Below are positions 34,977 to 43,604 of a DNA stretch of 64,000 nucleotides, piece by piece. Below the pieces are notes generated by a model, which searched no databases, was not told the DNA's origin, and saw nothing but the letters and a program-made list of their open reading frames with translations. A program made the position numbers and the translations under genes. Source of the stretch: Paraburkholderia haematera. Lineage in GTDB: Bacteria > Pseudomonadota > Gammaproteobacteria > Burkholderiales > Burkholderiaceae. The DNA is taken from positions 1-64,000 of the forward strand of contig NZ_CAJNBK010000017.1 in assembly GCF_905220975.1 (NCBI RefSeq), given 5' to 3'. How positions within the stretch are numbered: the stretch's first letter is position 1; each line of letters begins with the position of its first letter.

Positions 34977-35948
34977 ATGCAAGCTCAAACCCTGAAAGTC
35001 CGGGTCGACGCCTTGCGCGAAGAAGCGCATGGCGTGCGCTCATTCATCATTTCGCGCGTCGATAGACTGCCGTTTGAACGTCACGAACCCGGCGCACATA
35101 TCGATGTCACGAGTCCCTCGGGTGTCGTTCGACAATACTCCCTGTGCGGCGACCCTGAATGCCTCGAATCGCAAACCTTCGCGGTGAAGAAGGAAGGACA
35201 GTCGCGTGGCGGGTCCCGCTCGCTTCACGACGAAGTCAACGTTGGCACCGAGTTGTCCGTCGGTGCGCCGCGCAATCTTTTCCGGCTCTCCGAAGACGCG
35301 AGCGAACACATCCTGATCGGCGCGGGCATCGGCATTACGCCCTTACTTTCGATGGCGTATCGCCTCTCCGCAAGGAATGCGCGCTTCACGCTGCACTACT
35401 TCACGCGAAGCAAGGAGCATGCAGCTTTCATGGCGCTGCTCGCCCGTCCGCCGTTCGATGCACACGTGCAGCTTCATTTCGGCGTTGAGCGGGAAGACCT
35501 TCCCGCACGGCTCGATGCCTGTACGCGTGAGGCCGGCAGCGACGCGCATGTCTACACCTGCGGCCCGGGTCCATTCATGGACCTGGTGGTACAAAGCGCG
35601 CAGACGCGCCTGCCGGCCGACGCGATTCATCTTGAGCGCTTCAAGGCCGAGCCCGCCGCGCCATCAAGCGACGCGTCGCTCGACAGCTTCGACGTTCAGA
35701 TCGCGAGCACCGGGCAAACCGTGCATGTGGACGCGAAGCGTTCGATCGTGGATGCGCTCGCATCGATTGGCATCGAAGTGGATACGTCGTGCGGCGAAGG
35801 CGTGTGCGGCACATGCATGGTCGATGTGGTGAGCGGCGAGCCGGAGCACCGTGACCATTGCCTGAGCAAGGCGGAGCGCGCGAGCAACAGCGTGATCTGC
35901 TGTTGCGTCTCGCGTTCGCGTTCGCCGGTGCTCGTGCTCGACATCTGA
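34977..35948 (+). CDS. iacF: PDR/VanB-type oxygenase reductase (IacF-like)
   Basis: A 323-residue electron-transfer protein. The FMN-binding barrel has RQYSLCGDPE (about residues 45-55), the NAD domain has ILIGAGIGITPLLSMA and YTCGPGPFMD, and the C-terminal plant-type 2Fe-2S domain carries CGEGVCGTCMVDVVSGEP with the fourth Cys in the next helix. It passes electrons from NADH to a Rieske oxygenase, here most likely the IacC/IacD pair encoded 1.1 kb away. It is preceded by the transporter remnant and followed by a convergent LysR gene 18 bp away. Confidence 0.8.
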   Translation: MQAQTLKVRVDALREEAHGVRSFIISRVDRLPFERHEPGAHIDVTSPSGVVRQYSLCGDPECLESQTFAVKKEGQSRGGSRSLHDEVNVGTELSVGAPRNLFRLSEDASEHILIGAGIGITPLLSMAYRLSARNARFTLHYFTRSKEHAAFMALLARPPFDAHVQLHFGVEREDLPARLDACTREAGSDAHVYTCGPGPFMDLVVQSAQTRLPADAIHLERFKAEPAAPSSDASLDSFDVQIASTGQTVHVDAKRSIVDALASIGIEVDTSCGEGVCGTCMVDVVSGEPEHRDHCLSKAERASNSVICCCVSRSRSPVLVLDI

Positions 35949-35966
35949 GCCGCGAGACTGCACGTT

Positions 35967-36887
35967 CTACACTTTGGTGAAATCCGCGAGGACGTCGGTC
36001 ATGAGACCCCGCATCGAGGCGATGCCTTCGTCCTCGTGAAAATGCTCGTGCCAGTGCATCGTGACGGCGGCCTTGGGTAAGGAAACCGGCAGCGCGTAAA
36101 TGCGAAAGGTGTCGCCCTGATTGAGGATGTGTGCGAGCTTCTCGGGCAGCGTGGCGAAAAGATCCGTTGCGGCGAGTACGCCCGGCACCGCCACGAAGTG
36201 CGGCAACGCCAGGGCAATGTTGCGTCCCACGCCTTGCGCGCGCAAGGCGTCGTCGAGATTGTGGTGACTATGCTCGAGCGACCGCACCTGCACGTGCGAC
36301 GCGGAAAGAAACTGCTCCAGCTCGAGCTTGCTTCCCGCTGGCAGACCACGGCGCTTGCGCGTCATGCACACATACGACTCCTCGAACAGCAGCAAATGGC
36401 GCGTGCGCGGCAATAGCGACGGCAGGTTGCCGATCGCAAAGTCCAGCCTGCTCGAACGCAGCGCTTCCTCGATCTCCTCCACCGGCAGTGGTTCGATCAG
36501 CAGCTTCACGCGCGGCGCCATGTCGTGCAATGCGGCGCAAAGGGCCGGCAAATAGGCCATTTCGCCCGCGTCCGACAGGGACAAGCGAAACGTGCGCGTG
36601 CTCGTTGCCGGATCGAAACGCTCGGCATAGCGCAACGCCTGGCGCACGGTATCCAGCGCGCGGCCGACGATCTCCGCCAACTCCAGCGCAACCGGCGTGG
36701 GCTGCATGCCCGAACGCGTGCGAATGAAGAGCGGGTCATCGAAAAGCGTGCGCAAGCGTCCGAGCGAATAACTGACCGCCGGTTGCGACAGCGCGAGGCG
36801 CTCGCCAGCGCGCGTCAGACTGCGCTCTTCGACGATCGCCTGAAAGACGCGCAAAAGGTTGAGATCGATGTGATCGATGGACGTCAT
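35967..36887 (-). CDS. LysR-family regulator, iac region copy 2
   Basis: A 306-residue LysR protein with HTH in DLNLLRVFQAIVEERSL to LGRLRTLFDDPLFIR (residues about 8-70) and an effector domain behind it. It is divergent from the Rieske oxygenase operon; the 168-bp gap holds two ATTTGACG units 23 bp apart. This position makes it the best candidate activator of iacC-D and the genes behind it. Known iac clusters often use MarR- or LysR-type regulators; no MarR gene is present here. Confidence 0.9.
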   Translation of the reverse strand: MTSIDHIDLNLLRVFQAIVEERSLTRAGERLALSQPAVSYSLGRLRTLFDDPLFIRTRSGMQPTPVALELAEIVGRALDTVRQALRYAERFDPATSTRTFRLSLSDAGEMAYLPALCAALHDMAPRVKLLIEPLPVEEIEEALRSSRLDFAIGNLPSLLPRTRHLLLFEESYVCMTRKRRGLPAGSKLELEQFLSASHVQVRSLEHSHHNLDDALRAQGVGRNIALALPHFVAVPGVLAATDLFATLPEKLAHILNQGDTFRIYALPVSLPKAAVTMHWHEHFHEDEGIASMRGLMTDVLADFTKV

Positions 36888-36915
36888 GGGAACTCACAAG
36901 ATATTGGCCGCACTT

Positions 36916-36969
36916 ATTTGACGACCGTTTTTTAATCGATTTGACGCATGATCTTCGGAAAGCGAGACT
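36916..36969 (+). promoter_or_regulatory. iacC-side promoter region with two ATTTGACG units
   Basis: ATTTGACG occurs at 36916-36923 and 36939-36946, separated by CCG, a T6 run and AATCG. TTGACG of the second unit is followed after 17 bp by GAGACT, a weak -10. The two copies, two helical turns apart, in a LysR-divergent gap look like an activator-dependent promoter. Confidence 0.5.
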
Positions 36970-37055
36970 GATGTCAACGAGAGGATGCGCTCATGTGGTT
37001 TCAGCATCCTCGTGTTAGTCACTCATTCAGCAACCCCTATTTCCCCACGAAAACG

Positions 37056-38339
37056 ATGAGTACGCCGACCTACCAAACCATTGACACAAGCGCGCTCGCA
37101 AAGCGCGCCGAGTCGGATCGCATTGCGCCTTCCCTCTACTACGATCCGGAACTGTTCGAAGCGGAACTGGAGCGCATTTTCTACAAGACGTGGATCTGGG
37201 TCGCACACGACAGCGAACTGCCGAAACCCGGCGATTTCGTGACCACGACCATCGGCCGGCAGCCGGTCATCGTGGTGCGCGACAAGATCGGCGCCGTGAA
37301 CGTGCTGCAGAACCGCTGCCGCCATCGCGGCGCCACGGTGTGTGAAGAGCACAAGGGCAACGCGAAGGGCTTCACGTGCCCGTATCACAGCTGGTCCTAT
37401 GCGCTCGACGGCACGCTTCGCGCGTTGCCTTATGGCGACGGCTACGAAGGCGTGTGTGAAAAAAACGATCTGCCGCTCAAGAAGCTGCGCGTCGGCGTCT
37501 ACCAGGGTTTGATCTTCGCAAGCTTCAACCAAACGATCGAACCGCTCGAAGACTTCCTCGGCGGCGCCAAGCCGTGGATCGATCTCTTCATGAAGCAGGG
37601 CGCGGGCTATCCGATCAAGGCCAACGGCGAGCACAAGTTCAAGTTCAAGGGCAACTGGAAGATCCAGCTCGAGAACACGACAGATTTGTATCACTTCCCG
37701 GTCGTGCACAAGTCGTGGATGAAGTCTATCGACGAGGAAACCGCCGCCGCGATTACCAGCTTCATGACCAGCGATCAGGCGTTTTGCCGCTCGCTCGGCA
37801 ACGGTCATAGCCTGGCGGTGCTGATGCCGGAAATCGTCGATCTCGACAAAGACGACGGCGCGCCGATTCCCGAGCGCTTCCAGGAACTCGCCGCGCAACT
37901 CGCCGAAAAGCACACGCCGGAGGAAGCACGCCGCATTGTGCGTTCGCTGATGGGCGTCGGCTTCAATCTGAACCTGTTCCCGAACCTTGCGCTCTCGATG
38001 GCGTTCTTCCGCGTGCTGCGCCCGATTTCCGCGGAAGAAACGGAGATCCGTCATGTCGCACTCGCCATGGAAGGTGGTCCGGAAGAAGCAAACCGCGTGC
38101 GCCTGCGCATTCACGAACACTTCCAGGGTCCGTTCGGCTTCGGCAGTCCCGACGATGCCGAAGCGTGGGAACGCGTGCAGCGTGGCTCGTATGCGGGTCC
38201 CGACGTGCCGATTCTCGTAAATCGCGGCCTGAATCGCGAGACCACCGCGCCAAACGGCGAAAAGACCGCGCACTCGACGGACGAGACCGGCATGCGCGAA
38301 GCGTACAAGCAATGGCGCGCAATGATGGAGCAAGAATGA
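37056..38339 (+). CDS. iacC: Rieske aromatic-ring dioxygenase alpha subunit (IacC-like)
   Basis: A 427-residue oxygenase subunit. The Rieske cluster is bound by Cys88-x-His90 (CRHRG) and Cys108-x2-His111 (CPYHSW). The mononuclear iron site uses His213 and His218 in ENTTDLYHFPVVH, with Asp210 as bridging acid, and an Asp of the later SPDDAEAWER stretch. I chose ATG 37056 (MSTPTYQTIDT); the frame opens 63 bp earlier. In IAA catabolism this subunit acts on an oxindole intermediate on the way to catechol. The beta subunit overlaps by 4 bp. Benzoate/anthranilate-type dioxygenases are the nearest alternative reading. Confidence 0.85.
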   Translation: MSTPTYQTIDTSALAKRAESDRIAPSLYYDPELFEAELERIFYKTWIWVAHDSELPKPGDFVTTTIGRQPVIVVRDKIGAVNVLQNRCRHRGATVCEEHKGNAKGFTCPYHSWSYALDGTLRALPYGDGYEGVCEKNDLPLKKLRVGVYQGLIFASFNQTIEPLEDFLGGAKPWIDLFMKQGAGYPIKANGEHKFKFKGNWKIQLENTTDLYHFPVVHKSWMKSIDEETAAAITSFMTSDQAFCRSLGNGHSLAVLMPEIVDLDKDDGAPIPERFQELAAQLAEKHTPEEARRIVRSLMGVGFNLNLFPNLALSMAFFRVLRPISAEETEIRHVALAMEGGPEEANRVRLRIHEHFQGPFGFGSPDDAEAWERVQRGSYAGPDVPILVNRGLNRETTAPNGEKTAHSTDETGMREAYKQWRAMMEQE

Positions 38340-38836
38340 TGGACGACCGCAACGAACTCTTCTCCCAGCAGACCTACGCACGCTCGATCGAATTGATCTG
38401 GCGCGAAGCCGAGCTTCTGGACCGGCGCGACTATCGCGCGTGGCTCGACATGTGGGACCCGAAAGGCATTTACGTGGTGCCAATTGATCCGGACACGACC
38501 GACTACGCATCGACACTGAACTATGCGTTCGACGATCAGCACATGCGTGAATTGCGCGTGCAGCGCATGACCTCCGGCTATTCGGCGTCCGCATCCGACG
38601 CCGCGCGAACGGTGCGTACGGTGTCGCGCTTCACCTTGTCGAGCGACACTGCGGATCTCGTCGGAGTGAAGTCCTCGCAGATCATCATCGCGTACAAGCG
38701 CGGCGTGTCGACGATTTTCGCGGCCGACCTCACACATAAGATCAGCATGGCGAACGGCGAGCCGCGTCTCGTCGAGAAAGTCATCCGCCTGATCAATTCG
38801 ACCGAAGCACTGAACGCCATCGGCTTCCTGCTTTGA
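38336..38836 (+). CDS. iacD: Rieske dioxygenase beta subunit (IacD-like)
   Basis: A 166-residue small subunit with the cone-shaped alpha+beta fold, beginning with the helix DRNELFSQQTYARSIELIWREAELLDRRDYRAWLDMW (in part) and ending EKVIRLINSTEALNAIGFLL. It has no cofactor and supports the alpha subunit in an alpha3beta3 complex. The start overlaps the alpha stop (ATGATG), so translation is coupled; either of two adjacent ATG codons could be used. Confidence 0.85.
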   Translation: MMDDRNELFSQQTYARSIELIWREAELLDRRDYRAWLDMWDPKGIYVVPIDPDTTDYASTLNYAFDDQHMRELRVQRMTSGYSASASDAARTVRTVSRFTLSSDTADLVGVKSSQIIIAYKRGVSTIFAADLTHKISMANGEPRLVEKVIRLINSTEALNAIGFLL

Positions 38837-38898
38837 TGTTAAATCGCGCATCGGCGGCAGCACGCGCGGACGCGCGCAATTTTTCGTGACACGTTTTT

Positions 38899-39273
38899 AT
38901 GCCGACACTCGAAGTCTATCTTCCCCAAGGTCACGCCGACGACCGCAAAGCCTCGCTCATTCAGGGACTGACGCAGGCGACGGTAGATGCAATCGGTGCG
39001 CCCGCCGAGTCCGTGCGCATTCTACTTTCGGAGTTGCCCGCCGCGAACATCGGTCTGGGCGGTAAACTCACGCCGGCCGGGTTGCCCGTCATTATCGCGA
39101 TCCTGATAGCGGGCCGCACGGATGCCCAGAAAGAAGCGCTGATCGCCGCGCTATCCGAAACGAGCGTCGCCGTGCTCGATGTACCCTTGCAAGCCACGCG
39201 CGTGATTATCAAGGACATTCCCAACACCAACTTCGGACTTGGCGGTCAAACCGCGCGCGCCCTCGGTCGATAA
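38899..39273 (+). CDS. tandem 4-oxalocrotonate-tautomerase-like protein
   Basis: A 124-residue protein made of two tautomerase repeats. Repeat 1 begins with the catalytic N-terminal Pro (MPTLEVYLPQGHADDRKASL) and ends NIGLGGKL. Repeat 2 begins at about residue 63 (LPVIIAILIAGRTDAQKEAL) and ends NFGLGGQT. Only the first Pro is at a free N-terminus, so only one half is expected to act by the classical Pro-1 mechanism. It lies within the Rieske operon, 62 bp after the beta subunit. This gene is not part of the standard iac set and may isomerise an enol or lactone intermediate. Confidence 0.8.
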   Translation: MPTLEVYLPQGHADDRKASLIQGLTQATVDAIGAPAESVRILLSELPAANIGLGGKLTPAGLPVIIAILIAGRTDAQKEALIAALSETSVAVLDVPLQATRVIIKDIPNTNFGLGGQTARALGR

Positions 39274-39333
39274 GCTCGCGAAGTCCTCGCCCTTCTAACG
39301 ATAGCGCGGCGACGCGCAGCAAGGAAAAACACC

Positions 39334-39714
39334 ATGACTGACACTCGAGTCCTGCCGTTGCGCGTGCTGTTCTGCTGCGGCGTCTCGCAGAACTTCTTCG
39401 ATCTGCCCCGCGAGCAGATCGGCGATGTGTGGCAAGCCTACGGCAAGATGCTCAGTGCAATCGAAACGATGGAGAATGTGCGTGTGCTCGGCATCATGGA
39501 CGACGACCGGCTCGTGGTTGGAAACGCCGACAGTGCGCCGTGGACCTTCTACATCATGGCCGATGTCGCCGATTTCGACACGGCAGTTGCGATCTGCAAT
39601 CTGTATCGCACCACACCCGTCGGCGATTACAACCTGTGGCGCTACGGCAAGATCGAAGCGCGCGTGGGCCGCGCGCTGACGGTCCCGCCCGTCGAAAACA
39701 ACGATGACGCGTGA
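39334..39714 (+). CDS. iacB: small protein resembling IacB
   Basis: A 126-residue soluble protein, probably a dimeric alpha-beta barrel. Distinct stretches are LRVLFCCGVSQNFFDLP near the start, NVRVLGIMDDDRLVVG and FDTAVAICNLYRTTPVGDYNLWRYGKIEARVGR. It reads like the small IacB proteins I recall from IAA catabolic clusters, whose exact role is unsettled. Position between the Rieske genes and the SnoaL-like gene supports this. The call depends on recollection and context, not on catalytic residues. Confidence 0.6.
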   Translation: MTDTRVLPLRVLFCCGVSQNFFDLPREQIGDVWQAYGKMLSAIETMENVRVLGIMDDDRLVVGNADSAPWTFYIMADVADFDTAVAICNLYRTTPVGDYNLWRYGKIEARVGRALTVPPVENNDDA

Positions 39715-39718
39715 CGCC

Positions 39719-40234
39719 ATGAGCGATTCCATCATCGAAACGCTGCAGGCGCGGCTTCGGGCACTCGAAGCACAAAATTCGGTGCGCAAGACCATGGCGC
39801 GCTATATGGCATTGTGCGACGTGCCTGCACGCGCACTCGTAGGCGAATCGCTCGCTGCGCTCTTTAGCGACGACGCCGTGTGGGAAGGCATCGGCCCGCA
39901 ATACGCGCACAAGTTCGGCCGGCTCGAGGGCCCCGGTCCGATCGTCGGCATGTTGCAGCGCTATCTGCCTCCCACGCCGCATTTCACCACCAACGTGCAT
40001 TTCCTCACCGCGGAGCACATCGAGGTCGACGGCGACCATGCCAAGGGACGCTGGATTATGCTTCAGGCGTCCGGCTATGTCGACTCGGAGGCGCAGTTGA
40101 TCGCGGCCCGCCTCGGAGTGGACTTCGTGCCCTCGTCACATGATGATTCGGCGTGGCTGATACGGCGCTTCACCACCGAGCGCCTCTTCGATGCACCATG
40201 GAACGTCAATCCGGCCGTAGGGATTTCAACATGA
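39719..40234 (+). CDS. iacI: SnoaL-like protein (IacI-like)
   Basis: A 171-residue SnoaL/NTF2-like cone-fold protein. It opens with a long helix (ETLQARLRALEAQNSVRKTMARYMALCD, in part), then LFSDDAVWEGIGPQYAHKFGRLEGP, HFTTNVHFLTAEHIEVDGDHAKGRW and a C-terminal strand (DDSAWLIRRFTTERLF). Such folds often act as isomerases, dehydratases or cyclases; IacI of IAA clusters is of this size. ATG 39704 is an alternative start that overlaps the previous gene; I prefer 39719. The stop overlaps the amidase start (ATGA). Confidence 0.65.
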   Translation: MSDSIIETLQARLRALEAQNSVRKTMARYMALCDVPARALVGESLAALFSDDAVWEGIGPQYAHKFGRLEGPGPIVGMLQRYLPPTPHFTTNVHFLTAEHIEVDGDHAKGRWIMLQASGYVDSEAQLIAARLGVDFVPSSHDDSAWLIRRFTTERLFDAPWNVNPAVGIST

Positions 40235-41391
40235 GCGCCTTTCTGCAAGGGTTCGATCTCAGTGCTAGTACTGCCGATAGTGCCAATGACGCTAACCGCG
40301 CCGACCGGCCGACCATCGCGATCAAGGACAGCATCGACATCGCCGGCTATCCGACCACCGCGGCCAGCCGCGCGCTCGCCGATGCGCCGCCCGCGTCGCA
40401 GCATGCGCAAGTCGTCCAGCACCTGCTCGACGCGGGCTGGCGCATCACCGGCAAGACCAACATGCACGAACTCGCTTTCGGCATGACTGGCATCAACGAT
40501 TTTTGCGGCACGCCGCAGAATCCGCAGGATGTATCGCGCATTCCGGGCGGCTCGTCTAGCGGTTCGGCATCGGCAGTGGGGCAGAAACTCGTCGACGCAG
40601 CGCTCGGCACGGACACAGGTGGATCTGTCCGCGGCCCCGCCGCATGTTGCGGCATCATCGGTCTGAAGCCGACTTTCGGACGCGTGTCGCGCGAAGGCGT
40701 CGCCCCCCGCGAGACCACGCTCGATTGCGTCGGTCCGTTCGGGCGGCACATGAAGACAATCGTCGACGTGATGCTCGCAATCGATCCTTCTTTCGACGCA
40801 AGTCGAGCACGTCGCGACGTTTCGAAAGCGCGGATCGGCATTCCTCGCGTGGAGGCCGACAGCGAGATCCTGCGTGCGATCGCAACGGCGATATCACGCA
40901 CAGGCTTCGCAACCCACGACCTTCGTCTCACTTCGATGAACGACGCGTTCGCAGCGGGCCTCGCGGTCATCAACGCGGAGACATGGCGCGCGTTCGGTCA
41001 TCTCGTGGACAGCGGCAAGCTCGGCGCCGATATCGAAGCCCGATTGCGAGCCGCTTCGAAGACGACGGCCGCGGATCTGGACGCAGCGGAACACGTGCGA
41101 CGCGAGTTCACCGCTGAAGTCGACGCGGCGCTGAATGAAGTCGATGTCCTCGTGCTGCCCACCATGCCCGCTTTGCCGATTACACTGGACGCCGCGCGCG
41201 CTGGCGCGTCGGTGATCGCCATGTCATCGCTGATCCGGCCGTTTAATCTCAGTGGTCATCCCGCGCTCACGCTGCCGGTTGCCGTGGAAGGCTCCCCCCT
41301 CAAGGCCGGGTTGCAGATCGTCGGTTGCAAGGGCGACGACGAAACAGTGTGCGCCGTGGCGGCGCATATCGAAGCGATACTTGCAGGCTGA
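40231..41391 (+). CDS. iacH: amidase-signature hydrolase (IacH-like)
   Basis: A 386-residue amidase-signature enzyme. The Ser-cisSer-Lys triad is visible: Lys in PTIAIKDSID, cis-Ser in GTDTGGSVRGPAACCG and the nucleophile Ser of that same loop, preceded by the Gly/Ser-rich IPGGSSSGSASAVG. It is shorter than typical amidases (450-500) but close to IacH-type members. In the iac pathway this enzyme would hydrolyse a ring-opened amide intermediate. The start overlaps the previous stop (ATGA). Transcribed with the SDR gene 29 bp downstream. Confidence 0.75.
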   Translation: MSAFLQGFDLSASTADSANDANRADRPTIAIKDSIDIAGYPTTAASRALADAPPASQHAQVVQHLLDAGWRITGKTNMHELAFGMTGINDFCGTPQNPQDVSRIPGGSSSGSASAVGQKLVDAALGTDTGGSVRGPAACCGIIGLKPTFGRVSREGVAPRETTLDCVGPFGRHMKTIVDVMLAIDPSFDASRARRDVSKARIGIPRVEADSEILRAIATAISRTGFATHDLRLTSMNDAFAAGLAVINAETWRAFGHLVDSGKLGADIEARLRAASKTTAADLDAAEHVRREFTAEVDAALNEVDVLVLPTMPALPITLDAARAGASVIAMSSLIRPFNLSGHPALTLPVAVEGSPLKAGLQIVGCKGDDETVCAVAAHIEAILAG

Positions 41392-41420
41392 GAGGCAACG
41401 CATGAAGGGAAATCGACACG

Positions 41421-42164
41421 ATGTCCAACAAAGTCGTGCTTGTAACGGGCGCCGCGAGGGGACTCGGCGCGGTAATCGCGCGCCGCTTCCATGCTGCCGG
41501 ATACAACGTCGCGCTGGGCGATGTCTCGTTCGATGCCGCAGCCACGCTCGCACACCAGTTGAGCAGTGACGGGGAGACTGCTGTCGCGATCAAGCTCGAC
41601 GTAGCGTTGAAGCGCGATTTCGAAAACGCGCGCGATGCGTTGCTCGCCCGCCGGAGTACGATCGATGCCATCGTGAACAACGCGGGCGCGTCCAAGGTGG
41701 TGCCCGTCATGGAAATCACCGCTGAGCAATTCGATCAGGTGATCGACGTCAATCTGCGCAGCGTGTTGTTCGGCTGCCAGATCTTCGGTCAGTACTTCGC
41801 GGATCGAGGCGTCGGGCGCATCGTTAATATCGCGTCGCTCGCGGGACAAAACGGCGGCTCGGCCACGGGCGCGCACTATGCAGCCGCCAAGGGTGGCGCG
41901 ATCACGCTCACCAAAGTCTTCGCACGCGATCTCGCTTCGCGTGGCGTGACGGTTAATGCAATCTCGCCGGGGCCGCTCGATCTGCCGATCGTCCACGAGA
42001 GCGTACCCGCCGACAGGCTGAAGCAGCTCATCGCCGGGATACCCGTGGGGAAGCTGGGTTCGGCGGACTACATCGCGGATGTCGCCGTGCTGCTCGCCTC
42101 TGCCGGGGCCTATTTTGCCAATGGGGCGTGCTGGGACGTCAACGGTGGGCTGTTCATGCGTTGA
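41421..42164 (+). CDS. iacE: short-chain dehydrogenase/reductase (IacE-like)
   Basis: A 247-residue NAD(P)-dependent SDR. The cofactor motif is VTGAARGLGAV, the structural NNAG is in VNNAGASKVV, and the catalytic set is Ser in VNIASLAGQ with Tyr-x3-Lys in HYAAAKGG. It ends with the usual GACWDVNGGLF dimer strand. IacE-type reductases act on an oxo- or hydroxyindole acetate intermediate. It is the last gene of the Rieske operon; an IS3-type element starts 141 bp later. Confidence 0.78.
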   Translation: MSNKVVLVTGAARGLGAVIARRFHAAGYNVALGDVSFDAAATLAHQLSSDGETAVAIKLDVALKRDFENARDALLARRSTIDAIVNNAGASKVVPVMEITAEQFDQVIDVNLRSVLFGCQIFGQYFADRGVGRIVNIASLAGQNGGSATGAHYAAAKGGAITLTKVFARDLASRGVTVNAISPGPLDLPIVHESVPADRLKQLIAGIPVGKLGSADYIADVAVLLASAGAYFANGACWDVNGGLFMR

Positions 42165-42305
42165 CCGAGCCCAGCCGCGGCTTCATTCGCACATCGCCGA
42201 ACGCACGGCGGTTCGGCTCACGCGCGGCTCCATTGCATCGACAGGTCACCGTCGATCGTCCACGTTTGTCCGGTCAGGCATCTATTATTGCAACCACTTT
42301 ATGGC

Positions 42306-43578
42306 TGACCGTGCCGCGATTTCACGTACAGCAGGAATTTCGTTAATCTCCTGCTTGTGCGGAGGTTTGGATGTCAGAGAAGCTAGTGCCAAAGCGGCAA
42401 TACACCGACGAGTTCAAGGTCGAGGCCATCAGGCTTGCCGAATCAGTGGGGCAGCATGAAGCCGCGCGCACGCTCGGTGTTCCCGCGGCAACCGTGGGCA
42501 ACTGGAGTCGACGTAGCCGCAGTTCCAAGGATATTGGCGAAGTCGACGGCCGCGAAGTGAAGAACACACGATCGACCCGCCCGATCAATGAACTGGAGGC
42601 GGAGAACAGCCGACTCCGCAAAGAGCTCGCTAGTGCAAAACACGATATCGAGATGCTTCGAAAAGCGACGGAGTACTTCGTGAAGGGGTCGCGTGAAGTA
42701 CGCATGGATCGCCGAGCACCGCGACAGTACAGTGGTACTCGACTATGTCGCATCCTAAAGGTGTCGCGCAGCGGATATTGCCAGTGGCGTAACCGTGAGC
42801 CGAGTCAGCGAGCGAGGCCAGCGCCGCGCTCGATCGGGAGGTGGCGGCGATTCATCGCGCCAGTCGCGGGAGCTACGGCCCGTATCGTGCGGCAATTAAA
42901 GACCCAGGGCTAGCCGGTGAGCGCCGAACGCGTACGCCGTAGTCTGCAACGCCTGGGACTGCGTACGGTCTACAAACGCCCGTATCGGGTGACGACCGAT
43001 TCGGCACATCGCCTACCGGTGGCACCCAAATTGCTTGATCGTCGCTTCGACGGGTGGCAGCCTGAGCAGGCCTGGGTCAGCGACATCACGTTCAGCAGAA
43101 CCGGCGAAGGCTGGTTATACCTGGCTGCCATTCTGGATCTGGCAAGCGGGCGCATCGTAGGCTGGCCGATGTCAGAGCGCATCAACGCGGGACTTGCCTG
43201 CCAGGCACTGCGCAGCGCGTGCTGGCAGCGCAAACCGGCGCCGGGCCTGCTGTTACTTTCCGATCGCGGAAGTCAATACGCAAGCCGGGCGTACCGGAAA
43301 CTGGCCAACGACTTCAGGATGAACGTTTCGATGATCCGCCGCGCTAACGCGTGGGATAACGCGCCGATGGAAAGCTTCTTCAAGACCCTTAAGGTCGAAG
43401 GAATCTATCAGGTTCACTACGAAACGCGCGCTCAGGCCCGTCTGGATATCGTCGACCAGATCGAGGGCTATTACAATCGACAACGTCTGCACGCCTCTAT
43501 CGATTTCTTCACCCCAGTCGACTATGAGGCCAGGTTGATCGCTGCATGACTTGCTGTACGTGGAAACGAGGCTGATCA
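42306..43578 (+). mobile_element. IS3-family element, transposase degraded
   Basis: About 1.27 kb bounded by inverted repeats: TGACCGTGCC and TTCACGTACAGCAGG on the left match the complement of GCTGTACGTGGAA and GGCTGATCA on the right. No flanking duplication is seen. OrfA starts at ATG 42371 with a helix-turn-helix (YTDEFKVEAIRLAESVG) and leucine zipper. OrfB is broken: its frame starts as VKYAWIAEHRD, shifts at least twice between 42700 and 42900 and meets a TAG at 42911-42913. The catalytic core (43060-43500) is intact in frame, with WVSDITF, LLSDRGSQY and the Glu in NAPMESFFKTLK. OrfB cannot be made as one protein. Confidence 0.8.
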
Positions 43579-43604
43579 GTTCTTCGCCACTTTCTAATAG
43601 CCCT

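Noticed and set aside
37023..38594. 523-codon open frame opposite the Rieske oxygenase genes
   Set aside because: It is the antisense shadow of two well-supported genes; high GC gives long open frames on the reverse strand.
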